Positions 7,835 to 15,113 of a stretch of DNA of 15,113 nucleotides are shown here, one piece after another. The position numbers and the translations under genes are program-made. Under the pieces are notes generated by a model, which worked only from the letters and a program-made list of their open reading frames with translations, searched no databases and was not told the origin of the DNA. The stretch comes from Synura sp. LO234KE (Eukaryota; Sar; Synurophyceae; Synurales; Mallomonadaceae): contig VKHC01000223.1 in assembly GCA_015143735.1 (NCBI GenBank), positions 1 through 15,113 on the forward strand. Reading direction: 5' to 3'. Numbering within the stretch: position 1 is the stretch's first letter; the number at the start of each line of letters is the position of its first letter.

Positions 7835-8270
7835 ATGGAACTTCTCTGTACACGTTTGTACTTGCGGTACTATTGTACTCATTTACAAAAGTATGTCCAG
7901 AGTTGGGCGAGGTATAGTTCTGACATCGAATGATTTGAGGATAGCGAAATTGGGAAAGAAACAGCGAATGCAACCTTGTGGGCCAGAGCTCGAGGTATGG
8001 TAGCAGCTAATCTTTTAATGAAACATATGACGCGGTATCTGGATTTCGCAAATTGAAATTTACCAAGGCTCTTATAGAGGGTTTGTTTCGAACTGGAGGT
8101 GAACGCGAGCCAACTGATCTAGGATATGTACTGGCGCAGTGTATGGAGGCCGCGGTAAGTGCCCCTGCAAGGCTCACTTTTATCGGTCGTAAACTTTTAT
8201 TATTTAGAAGTCAAAGTCGAAGCCATTAAGCATTCAGTACCACATTGCAAAATACGTAAAACGAAAGTAA
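7835..8270 (+). pseudogene. Broken coding sequence of unknown family
   Basis: One plus-strand frame begins at ATG 7835 (M-E-L-L-C-T-R-L-Y-L), meets a TGA at 7931-7933, and continues as E-D-S-E-I-G-K-E-T-A-N-A-T-L-W-A-R-A-R-G and N-L-L-M-K-H-M-T-R-Y to about 8045. There the sequence moves by one base into another frame: L-K-F-T-K-A-L-I-E-G-L-F-R-T-G-G-E-R-E-P-T-D-L-G-Y-V-L-A-Q, ending at a canonical GTAAGT donor (8155). A 53-bp intron (8155-8207, ending TATTTAG) joins in phase to K-S-K-S-K-P and a stop at 8268-8270. The quality of the reading on both sides of the breaks suggests a real gene. The TGA could instead lie in a 28-bp intron whose 5' exon uses ATG 7825 and gives a signal-peptide-like start, but that is shorter than the other introns here. 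No splice solution removes the second break. A recent pseudogene or a one-base sequence error are both possible. I do not recognise the family. Confidence 0.4.
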
Positions 8271-8442
8271 CTGAAAAAATTCTTGAATGCTCGTGATATT
8301 TTTTCTATTTGACGCGTTGAACCACACGTAAGCGATTTAATTCAATCGAGGAATAATGGATGTTCGGCACCACTGCAGTAGTTAGTGATTACACCAGAGC
8401 ATTTCTGCAGGGGGGGGGAGAAAGAAAGCAGACTCACTACCG

Positions 8443-8612
8443 CCCTACTAGATATTCGTGCGAATCCTAGGGTAAGTTCTGTGAGCGAGTTGTGGTAGTA
8501 GGGGCAGGCTAAGTCATCAGCAGGAGCCGCCGGCGGGGGTCCGCTCTCCTTGTTTCAGGGCGCGGCATAAGTCAAGCTCGAATTCTACGCTCTTCTACCA
8601 CAATTTCTTTTT
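8443..8612 (+). ncRNA. Candidate structured RNA, unidentified
   Basis: No open frame of note. TTGTGGTAG (8490-8498) pairs perfectly with CTACCACAA (8595-8603), closing about 96 nt that include a GC-rich hairpin (AGGAGC...GCTCTCCT, about 8523-8550). A TTTCTTTTT run follows at once (8604-8612), as after a polymerase III transcript. TAGTAGGG (8496-8503) can alternatively pair with CCCTACTA (8443-8450), overlapping the first stem, so two folds would compete. No tRNA, 5S, U-RNA, SRP or RNase P signature was recognised. The strand is taken from the T-run. Confidence 0.25.
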
Positions 8613-8723
8613 CCGCTCAATTAATTTGCCGAAGATCCAATTCGCGAAAATTGTATCGTTAATACTACCTCCCTAAAAGCAATTCCCCTTCACATTCACC
8701 AGCATATTACTAATTATTACAGA

Positions 8724-8990
8724 TTGTTGCGAGGCTGGTCTGCCTGCTCGACGTAGAGTTTCGAATAATTACGAATACCTCCCGTGTGCCAAGAAGTGGT
8801 GAACCCCGTGACTTAGTGGGGTATGGAGAGGCCGCGAGCCCGAGGGCGTCCTTGGACGAAAGGCCTCGTCTCCTGGGAGTGACTGCGCACTAGTACCACG
8901 CATGGACATGCTAAGACGAGCAAGATGAAACTTTACGTGCGAGGTGCGGTTTCATTTGTCTCCTGAGTTTTGTATATGACTTTACTTTTT
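8724..8990 (+). ncRNA. Candidate structured RNA in GC-rich island, unidentified
   Basis: A GC-rich stretch without a coding frame that holds a series of perfect short stems in order: CGAG/CTCG (8730-8733 with 8747-8750), ACCCC/GGGGT (8803-8807 with 8818-8822), AGGCC/GGCCT (8829-8833 with 8862-8866) enclosing CGTCC-TT-GGACG (8847-8858), GCATG-GA-CATGC (8900-8911) and ATGAAAC/GTTTCAT (8925-8931 with 8949-8955). A run of five T ends it (8986-8990). Length and termination would fit a polymerase III RNA of about 265 nt. I could not match it to SRP, RNase P/MRP, U3 or any snRNA. GC-rich DNA forms stems by chance, so this is only a candidate. Confidence 0.3.
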
Positions 8991-9240
8991 CTTTCGTCTT
9001 TGACTGAGAAATGGAAGATTTTTTATGATGATCTTCTGACTAAATATTTGTAGAAAATGGATTAAACACAAAGGGCGGTGTATCGCAGCTAGACTGCTAC
9101 TGCCCTTGATAAAAGGAACCGAAATTTTTGAATAAAAATTACACTAGATTAGTTAGCCCGTTGCCTCAAATGGAAGGGTATGAGTTATGAGTCAATACAT
9201 GTAACGGTAAGTTGCCATGCAATTCATATTTCATTTCAAA

Positions 9241-10442
9241 TCACTTCTCTCCTTCAGCCTTTGCCTTCAGCGCCGCTCTCTTCGCAGCGTTGACAGTGTT
9301 CCTCATCAGCATGGCGATTGTCATAGGTCCCACGCCTCCGGGAACCTGACACAGACAGAGCATCCATATGATATTTAATTGAATGGTAAGAAGTCGCGCC
9401 AATGGGGGAGACAAAGATCTCGTCGCATTTGTAAGCAATTGAGTAGCTCGTTACCGGAGTGATCAGCGAAGCCTTTTCGCGGCAAGCTTCGAAGTCCACG
9501 TCCCCGACCAGGCGATACCCTATCCCATTGCAGTATACAAGACGAAAGGGTGGTAACTAGAATAGCATACAGAGCGCGCTGGTCGTCGAGGAAGGTGCAC
9601 GCACCTCTCTTGTCCGACGGGTCGTCCTTCGTATTGATCCCCACGTCGATCACAACGGCGCCCGGCTTGATCCATTCTCCTTTCACCATTTCTGTACGTC
9701 CCACAGCAGCGACTACAATATCCGCGCGTTTCACAACAGCTTCAATATCTTTGGTACGGGAATGGGCGATGGTAACGGTCGCATTTCTCTGCATCAGCAG
9801 CAGTGCCACCGGGATTCCTACGATATTCGAGCGTCCCAACACGACAGCGTCTTTTCCTTCAATCGTAACTCCACTTCTATCGAGTAACTCTATGCATCCT
9901 TGCGGAGTACAGGAAACATGGAAATTAATATGATCGAAACTAAAGCCAGAGCGGCCAGAGGTGGAGTGAGTCTTTGTATTTGCGAGTTCGGCGACGTTCA
10001 ATGGGTGCAATCCATCCACATCTTTTTCTTGGCTGATTCTATCCAGAACAGAGCGCTCGTTAATATGCGCTGGTAATGGAAGCTGAACGAGAATTCCATG
10101 CACCGCCTCGTTAGCATTCAATTCATCTACTTTCGCTATCAGTGCTTCTTCAGTAACGTCTGCTGGAAAATCTATCCCAAAGCTAGTTATTCCTATCTCG
10201 GCACATGCCTTCTTTTTACTCCGAACGTACGTGGCAGAGTCCCTTCGGTCCCCCACAAGCACGACAGCTAAACCTGGCACAACACCTAGTTCGTCTTTCA
10301 AGGCGGAGACTTTTGCTTTAAGTTCCCCTCTAATAGTTGTCGCTATCGCATTTCCTATCGAAAAAAAAGATTAGTTCGACTTAGTCATCGCGTCGTTATG
10401 TCAGCCACAATTACCGTCGATATTTTTGGAAAAATCAGCCAT
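9241..10442 (-). CDS. Methylenetetrahydrofolate dehydrogenase/cyclohydrolase (FolD/MTHFD type), four exons
   Basis: The enzyme oxidises 5,10-methylene-THF with NAD(P)+ to methenyl-THF and hydrolyses that to 10-formyl-THF, feeding purine and formyl-group synthesis. Minus-strand exons are 10442-10415, 10354-9605, 9519-9455 and 9345-9241; the 948 nt give 315 residues. Introns of 60, 85 and 109 bp are all GT-AG and keep phase. Visible features are the start M-A-D-F-S-K-N-I-D-G, the substrate site Y-V-R-S-K (Lys56, numbered as in human MTHFD1), V-Q-L-P-L-P (99-104), K-D-V-D-G (120-124), the Rossmann segment G-R-S-N-I-V-G-I-P (183-191), and P-G-G-V-G-P-M-T-I-A-M-L (283-294) near the C-terminus. There is no 10-formyl-THF synthetase domain and no clear organelle-targeting peptide, so a cytosolic bifunctional form is likely. 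Residues about 134-153 are longer than the usual HPLN-to-CTP spacing by roughly 10-15 residues. The start context is AAAATGG. Confidence 0.93.
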
Positions 10443-10673
10443 TTTAAAAGAAATCAGAGAATGTATGAATGGATTATTAATAATAACGAATGATTGTTGA
10501 TACAAATATTGTCTCGCTAAGCCAATAATTGCCAGGAAATGTAGAATTCGCACCACTTCAACTTTGTTATTCTGCTTATCGGCAAGTCAAATACGTCACT
10601 CGAATGCGCAACTTGAGACAAAACGAACTTTAATTCAATTTCAAAGATAGGGTTCTGCCGGAAATCCATTTTA
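10443..10673. promoter_or_regulatory. Divergent promoter region, 231 bp
   Basis: Start codons of the folate gene (minus) and the 1015-codon gene (plus) face away from each other across 231 bp, so both promoters must lie here unless a leader is spliced. A CCAAT word is at 10522-10526 and a CRE-like half-site TACGTCAC at 10592-10599. No convincing TATA box was seen. The plus-strand frame is open back to 10617, so the 10674 start is the first ATG rather than the only possible start. Confidence 0.5.
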
Positions 10674-13600
10674 ATGAGCATTTGTAACATCTTCATTAGC
10701 GATAATATTGATTATTTGATAGCAATATATAATTGCGGTGGAATTTTGAAACATCTGTCCACAGAAAATCAAAATGATCCAATCTTACGGTTGTGGGCGA
10801 TTGAATCTAATTTAACACTTGACCATCTATACTTATTGATATCATTCGGTTCTTCCTCTCTAAAGGTCGCTTTATTATTAGATAAAGTTTCTATGGCATG
10901 CGATGTGCCCACTTTAACTCAAATTAAAAGGTTTGGGGAAAATTTGAGTCGAAGTCTTTACACCCCAATAGGCAACGTGACCTCAGTGAAGACATCTTCA
11001 GTAGTTTACCATAACTTTTACAATATAGATGGATCAACATTTGCTTATTCTTGTGTTTTTGTTCTGCTTGAGGCTGATGGCGTCGCAAAAATATGGGGCT
11101 ATGAATCAGTTAACGAACGCTGGTTAGAATTAGTTTCATTTAACTTACTCTCTGGAACAAGAGCTTCAATTGAGAAAGTTTCATGCTTACATAGCTGCAC
11201 CGATGATGTAGTTTTCCTTGATATCTATTGGCAAGAAAGAGCTTTAATTAAATCGAACGAGTCCGTGCCTGGTAGCGCTCCTTTACCCCCACGTATCATG
11301 TTTAGCCGAGTTGCTGTTTTACCGAACGAAAAATCGATTGATAAAGGGAACATCGCTGTATCTGCCTCGGCGCCGAAGCGCATCGTGTGCCTGGATGCTT
11401 TCAGTATCGTGTCCTGTCGTAGCGGTTGTTGGCTATTAGCCCAAGGTTCTACACGTATTTTATTCGAGAAGGGCGGCCAACTACAGTCCATCTCTCTCCC
11501 ACCTGGAGCAGGAGATATTCGATCAGTTTCAGTGTATCAGATGGCTTCTCCATGTGCCGGAAAGGCGTCCAAATCATTTGTTAATAACCGCTGTTCGGAA
11601 GACGGGCTCCTCCTCTGCGTGGAGGGAGGCCTCCTGTTCCTATTGCAAAGCGCCCAGTCCCCTCATCTCCCTCCCACCATTACCAAGAGCATCAACCTGT
11701 CTCTCCTTCCCGGTCTCAACTGGCAAGATAGTGAGGAGGAGGAGGAGGAGGAGCACGTGGTTGAAGCTATCTCTGTATGGCCAGCGCACGTCTTGGTGCT
11801 CACATCATTGCGACTTATCTTGATCCCGTGGCGTTATTCGGACTCTTCGCATCTCCCATCAAACCGCAGTTACTTTGCCATCGATCTCCCAGAGAAAATG
11901 AGACAGCAGCAGCCCCAGCCCCAACCTGAGCACTTGCAGTATCCTCGAGGACGGAACCGCCGGAGTGACATACACATACAGTCCCTCACCCCACCTTTTG
12001 TAAATGCAGACAAATCGGCCGCAGCACCCCTTGCAGCGCCTTCCACAATCTGGCTTTGGTCGTACAATTGTATTTACACCGTTACCTTACCCACCTCGCT
12101 GGACGAGTACTCGACTTCCAGTAGACCTCAGACACTGCAACCGCTAGATTTCCTTGCAATGGAGTATTTCCCACCACCCTTTACTTTAAGTCAAACTCTA
12201 TCCTATGCTTTTGGAGCCAAGAAGGATAATGACGAAATGAAACAGTCTTTCGACACGGTGCGGTTTCAAAACTTGTTGAGTGGCGACGACCCTTACACGT
12301 TTCACCCTCCCCTTCCCCTTCCATCTCCTCCCTCCTCCACTGTACCGATCGCCCCGTTGCAGTACACCAGCATTGCTGAGGTCACAAATAATGCGCCCGG
12401 TGAGATGAATTGGCTGCGGCAAGTGTCCTGGGACATATCGTTGTGTCCCTGTCCTAGTCTCCGCCTCCGTCTACAGTCCCCACCCTCGCGCTCCCTCTCT
12501 CCATCCTCCGTATCGGATTCGATATCCGGAAATGGGTCAGTCCGGGACATATGGGAGGTCCATTGGGAGAACGAGCACTTGACATGGGATCCGGTGCTGT
12601 TGATGTTGTTGACGTCATCCGTGCAGTACGAGCCTGATTCTTTGGAAGACACTGTAGCTCTGGATGGGGAGACAGGCACCGGTGACTCACGTTTCGATTA
12701 TGATGGCAATCCAAGTGACTCAAAGGTCAGTGAGGGGGGCGAGGAGGGAGGGGTGGGAGAATGCGTGCTGGAGAGAGCAGTCCTGGCCCTCTTCCTGATG
12801 GCGCCTAGGAGGCTCCCCTACTTCATGTCCTGGATGGCCCGACTCGCCCGGCCCGTACCCGAGCGGGAGGAGGACTGGAGCCCGTGGAGAGATGTGGGCG
12901 CGTACACGGACACCGAAGCGGTCGAAGAGGAAGGGTCGCTCGGGGTGTGGGCTGTGGAGGATTGGGGGAAGGCCTTGGTGTACCGACGCGGCCTAAAGGC
13001 AATCCTGACATTGGTAGGAAGGGAAGCTGCGGAAGGGCAGGGCAGTTATTTCCGTACGGACACCTCTTCGCTGGGCGTCTGGAGGAGGCGTGCGTTGGTT
13101 CATCTGTGGTGGGGCACAGGCCTTAACGCAGGGCTGGCCCACGGGTTGGGGCTTATGCGAGCGTGGGGTTGGTGGGAGGAGCTGCATGCAGTTCCCGGCT
13201 TGTTGCGAGACCTGTGGTCTCAGGGTCAGATAGGGATGCAAGAGGATGGTGCTGGCATGGCTAGTCGCAGGTGTGGGAATGAGATAGCCAGTCAAGGGTT
13301 ATCGCAAGTGTTCGGTCTGATTGTTCGATATTTGCTTCATCTGGCAAACGTTGAGGGTAGGGAGGGTCCACCGTCGGCGGAGGATGTGACCGGTGGAGGG
13401 GAAATAGTGGCTGGATCGGGGAGATCCTTGGACACTCTCTTCGGGCTTGGACACTCCCCAATGTCGCCGAATACAAATACAAAGGAGGGCAGTTTGGATC
13501 TGGTATACCATTGTCTGCGAGTGCTGGAAGAGACGGGTCTACTGCCTCAGTCGGGAGATAAGACTCATTGGATCCTATCGGCGTTTCAAGACGTGGTGAG

Positions 13601-13721
13601 GAGGAGGTACGGTGAAAGAGATAAGCCGTTAGAGGAGGAGGAGGAGGAAGGCATTCTCACAGTAGGTGACTTGCAACGGTGTATGGAGGCGTTGGGTCTC
13701 CTCGGAGGGAGAGTTGTCTAG
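10674..13721 (+). CDS. Large intronless protein of unknown function, 1015 residues
   Basis: A single uninterrupted frame, remarkable beside neighbours cut by introns. The N-terminal half has hydrophobic strand-like stretches with W-containing ends (L-R-L-W near 39-42; D-G-V-A-K-I-W-G-Y near 133-141; later L-L-L-C-V-E-G-G-L-L-F-L-L and A-H-V-L-V-L-T-S-L-R-L-I-L-I-P-W), which recall beta-propeller blades. There follow an acidic E-run (about 353-360), a Q/P-rich stretch (about 406-417), a P/S-rich linker (about 543-560) and a second low-complexity S/P segment (about 602-617). The C-terminal 350 residues look helical, rich in L, W, R and G, with another E-run near 985. Propeller-plus-helical architecture is found in scaffold proteins such as the Nup120/Nup160 nucleoporins, but I cannot show membership. 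There is no signal peptide and no membrane segment I would call. An AATAAA (13919) lies about 200 bp after the stop. Codon composition changes sharply along the gene. Confidence 0.78.
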   Translation: MSICNIFISDNIDYLIAIYNCGGILKHLSTENQNDPILRLWAIESNLTLDHLYLLISFGSSSLKVALLLDKVSMACDVPTLTQIKRFGENLSRSLYTPIGNVTSVKTSSVVYHNFYNIDGSTFAYSCVFVLLEADGVAKIWGYESVNERWLELVSFNLLSGTRASIEKVSCLHSCTDDVVFLDIYWQERALIKSNESVPGSAPLPPRIMFSRVAVLPNEKSIDKGNIAVSASAPKRIVCLDAFSIVSCRSGCWLLAQGSTRILFEKGGQLQSISLPPGAGDIRSVSVYQMASPCAGKASKSFVNNRCSEDGLLLCVEGGLLFLLQSAQSPHLPPTITKSINLSLLPGLNWQDSEEEEEEEHVVEAISVWPAHVLVLTSLRLILIPWRYSDSSHLPSNRSYFAIDLPEKMRQQQPQPQPEHLQYPRGRNRRSDIHIQSLTPPFVNADKSAAAPLAAPSTIWLWSYNCIYTVTLPTSLDEYSTSSRPQTLQPLDFLAMEYFPPPFTLSQTLSYAFGAKKDNDEMKQSFDTVRFQNLLSGDDPYTFHPPLPLPSPPSSTVPIAPLQYTSIAEVTNNAPGEMNWLRQVSWDISLCPCPSLRLRLQSPPSRSLSPSSVSDSISGNGSVRDIWEVHWENEHLTWDPVLLMLLTSSVQYEPDSLEDTVALDGETGTGDSRFDYDGNPSDSKVSEGGEEGGVGECVLERAVLALFLMAPRRLPYFMSWMARLARPVPEREEDWSPWRDVGAYTDTEAVEEEGSLGVWAVEDWGKALVYRRGLKAILTLVGREAAEGQGSYFRTDTSSLGVWRRRALVHLWWGTGLNAGLAHGLGLMRAWGWWEELHAVPGLLRDLWSQGQIGMQEDGAGMASRRCGNEIASQGLSQVFGLIVRYLLHLANVEGREGPPSAEDVTGGGEIVAGSGRSLDTLFGLGHSPMSPNTNTKEGSLDLVYHCLRVLEETGLLPQSGDKTHWILSAFQDVVRRRYGERDKPLEEEEEEGILTVGDLQRCMEALGLLGGRVV
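12734..12757 (+). other. Potential G-quadruplex inside the coding strand
   Basis: Four G-runs of 6, 3, 4 and 3 bases separated by loops of 6, 1 and 1 bases meet the usual G3+ N1-7 pattern. It encodes an E/G-rich segment, so protein coding may account for it. It lies where the coding strand changes from C/T-rich to G-rich. Confidence 0.6.
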
Positions 13722-13918
13722 TTCGCGGGACTTCTCTCAGCGGCGATGAAGATAAAGATGAAAATGTTGTGGTATATTTATGCTTACGGATTTGTCTATA
13801 TTTATGTATATATTTTTATTATAATGGTTTGTTTTTGTTTTGTTTTTCGACTGTTTGCACATAGCATTTACTCCTCCACGGGCCTACTACTGTACAAGCT
13901 TCGCACTGTACCTTCTTA

Positions 13919-13924
13919 AATAAA
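13919..13924 (+). terminator. Polyadenylation-type AATAAA for the 1015-codon gene
   Basis: AATAAA lies 198 bases after the stop codon at 13721. The 3' region before it is T-rich with TGTA words, suitable for a 3' UTR. Confidence 0.5.
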
Positions 13925-14668
13925 CGCCGCCGTAATAATGGCCCATTTCTAAGCGATATCAGGTAAAACTTTGAATGTCCACTTATAGAACACAACAGGA
14001 GATCATGTTATCAGATTGTTTTAGTACTACTCCCCCACTCACTAGTAGTATTAGTAGCTAATAGTTTCTTGAATAACACGCGCGCTTCCTCCACTTACAA
14101 ACATCAGCCACCAGCAGGTGTAGATATCGAAATCCGCACAGTGGTATACAGTCAAGGTTCCGAGGTAATTAAGAAATATTTTTACTTTTCGCCATCTGTT
14201 TGCTTTAAGCAGCTCCGTGTGAGTTTTGTAAGCTATTCACCAATCTTCGTAGGCAGCTGCTAGGGTGTGGTAAATAGAGGGTGGTACAAGCAAAATGGTC
14301 AGCAGGAGGGGACCATTATTTATAAATCGCATACCTCCTTTCTTCTCTCTTAGCAGTATCAGCCTATCGCCCCCCAGCCAAAATAACAAGTAACTTCTAG
14401 CTAGTTCTTAAGAAAACTTATCGACCAACCAAGTAGAAAAAATATGCTGCTACTGGACGGTCTCGTAAGAATTTGATACTAGTTCAGTTCTAGGAGTTGC
14501 TTGGTGGGGTCTGTTTGCGCATACGAGGAGCGTGCTAACAGTATTAAATGAAGCTGTGTCCTATACAAACTTCGTTGACTAAATTTTCGAGAAATACGTC
14601 GACGAACGTACAAAATTAATTATAAAATCTCATCATGATTATGTGGCAGAATATCTTATCACCGAGAA
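13925..14668. other. Intergenic region between convergent 3' ends, no gene seen
   Basis: Lies between the end of the plus-strand 1015-codon gene and the end of the minus-strand LIM-type gene. A 64-codon plus-strand frame (14069-14263) and a minus-strand segment ending at a GTAAGT (about 14097) have no recognisable content. AATGGTC (14294-14300) and GACCATT (14311-14317) form a 7-bp stem with a 10-nt loop. Nothing further is supported. Confidence 0.45.
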
Positions 14669-14674
14669 TTTATT
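14669..14674 (-). terminator. Polyadenylation-type AATAAA for the LIM-type gene
   Basis: TTTATT on the plus strand is AATAAA on the minus strand, about 115 bases after the stop codon of the gene at 14790-15113. Confidence 0.45.
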
Positions 14675-14789
14675 GTTAAGCTGCGAATCTACTTTACGCT
14701 GACAAAGGCGACAGATACATAAGTGTACTTTAAACGAAGTCACGATCAGATTGGGATCTCTTGACTCCTCTTCCCAACCTTAACATGAA

Positions 14790-15113
14790 TTATAGAGATA
14801 CACTGGACTCGGAGGGAGTCAGCAAGGACCCAGAACTGTCGAATTTCAGCAAGGCGGACGCTTGCATTTGTTGCACACTTGCAGTAGGCCACGGCTCTTT
14901 CTTTAATTTCTTGAAATTTGTTTCTAAACTGCCTTCGAAGCCGCCATTCACCGGAGCGTACAGTATTTTAGAGGGAGAGATAGATTGCAGGAGTTCATTG
15001 ACCCGTTGGGAGAGGCAGCTTTCGCAGTACGGACTGTTGTCTATGTACAAGTACGCCGCACAGAACAGATCGTGGCAGTTGACGCACATCAGTGTCTTGT
15101 GCGGTATATTCCA
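14790..15113 (-). CDS. 3' end of a gene with a LIM-type zinc finger, partial
   Basis: The minus-strand frame is open from the right window edge to a TAA at 14792-14790, giving 107 visible residues. Near the start are P-H-K-T-L-M-C-V-N-C, then Y-L-Y-I-D-N-S-P-Y-C-E-S-C. The cysteines fit C-x2-C-x16-C-x2-C, the second zinc site of a LIM domain, including the typical P-Y-C-x2-C ending. The expected first-site pattern H-x2-C is not met (leucine at the cysteine position), which may mean a variant finger or an intron boundary just upstream. LIM domains bind protein partners, often in cytoskeletal or signalling proteins. The tail after the finger is K/E-, then S/T-rich and shows no other domain. The ATG at 15089 lies inside the finger and is unlikely to be the start. 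Confidence 0.5.
   Translation of the reverse strand, partial: WNIPHKTLMCVNCHDLFCAAYLYIDNSPYCESCLSQRVNELLQSISPSKILYAPVNGGFEGSLETNFKKLKKEPWPTASVQQMQASALLKFDSSGSLLTPSESSVSL

Noticed and set aside
7893-8010. Small plus-strand frame starting M-S-R-V-G-R-G
   Set aside because: It overlaps the better coding frame of the broken gene in another phase and runs into a stop. Joining it to the downstream exon needs a poor acceptor.
8410-8418. Run of nine G
   Set aside because: Simple homopolymer. It could cause sequencing error but has no visible function.
8485-8605. tRNA or U1-type snRNA around TTGTGGTAG and CTCGAATTC
   Set aside because: The seven-base outer stem resembles a tRNA acceptor and TCGAAT resembles a T loop, but no T or D stem forms and the length is too great. 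TTGTGGTAG resembles the region after the U1 Sm site, but there is no ACTTACC 5' end on that strand.
9550-9933. 127-codon plus-strand frame
   Set aside because: It lies antisense to the folate dehydrogenase exon, whose conserved motifs fix the real strand.
12198-13511. Several minus-strand and alternative plus-strand frames of 60-125 codons inside the large gene
   Set aside because: They are low-complexity shadows of the GC-rich 1015-codon frame and have no independent motif.
1-15113. Search for CRISPR arrays, bacterial operons, rRNA and tandem satellite DNA
   Set aside because: No regular direct repeats with spacers, no ribosome-binding sites before genes, no rRNA-like stretches. The spliced genes make the window eukaryotic.

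Overview
The window looks like nuclear DNA of a eukaryote with small spliceosomal introns. Two conserved minus-strand genes can only be read by removing GT-AG (once GC-AG) introns of about 50-120 bp, and polyadenylation-type AATAAA motifs follow other genes. Intergenic DNA is AT-rich and gene bodies are richer in GC. A Rab5-class GTPase, a FolD-type folate enzyme with an insertion before its substrate/cofactor core, and a Ty1/copia-type retroelement would suit an alga or another protist such as a stramenopile. That lineage guess is inference and weak.

Positions 1-2432 hold a decayed copia-like LTR retrotransposon on the minus strand, cut by the left window edge. From right to left it shows a gag N-terminal part, a gag UBN2-like part, a CCHC nucleocapsid knuckle, an aspartic protease region and the region leading to integrase. 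The copy is riddled with stops and frameshifts. Its gag is split by a 309-bp inverted duplication (arms 1094-1402 and 1462-1770, 59-bp spacer), and a palindromic MITE-like insert of about 200 bp lies between gag and the knuckle. No LTR was recognised.

Positions 2433-6690 are AT-rich with no recognisable gene. Three GC-raised patches (4105-4544, 5256-5413, 6126-6406) have splice-like signals or open frames that may be parts of unidentified genes.

Positions 6692-7708 (minus) encode a complete 195-residue Rab5-class GTPase in seven exons. Pointing away from it, 7835-8270 (plus) is an apparently broken gene of unknown family. Positions 8400-9000 form a GC-rich, ORF-poor island with many perfect hairpins and two T-runs, possibly one or two structured RNAs.

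Positions 9241-10442 (minus) encode a complete 315-residue methylenetetrahydrofolate dehydrogenase/cyclohydrolase in four exons. It is divergently arranged, 231 bp away, with a large intronless plus-strand gene (10674-13721, 1015 codons) of unknown function with weak beta-propeller character and a striking base-composition switch. At the right edge (14790-15113, minus) is the 3' end of a gene with a LIM-type zinc finger. The genes do not form a pathway: they cover vesicle traffic, one-carbon metabolism, an unknown scaffold-like protein and a zinc-finger protein, as expected for ordinary eukaryotic gene neighbours.
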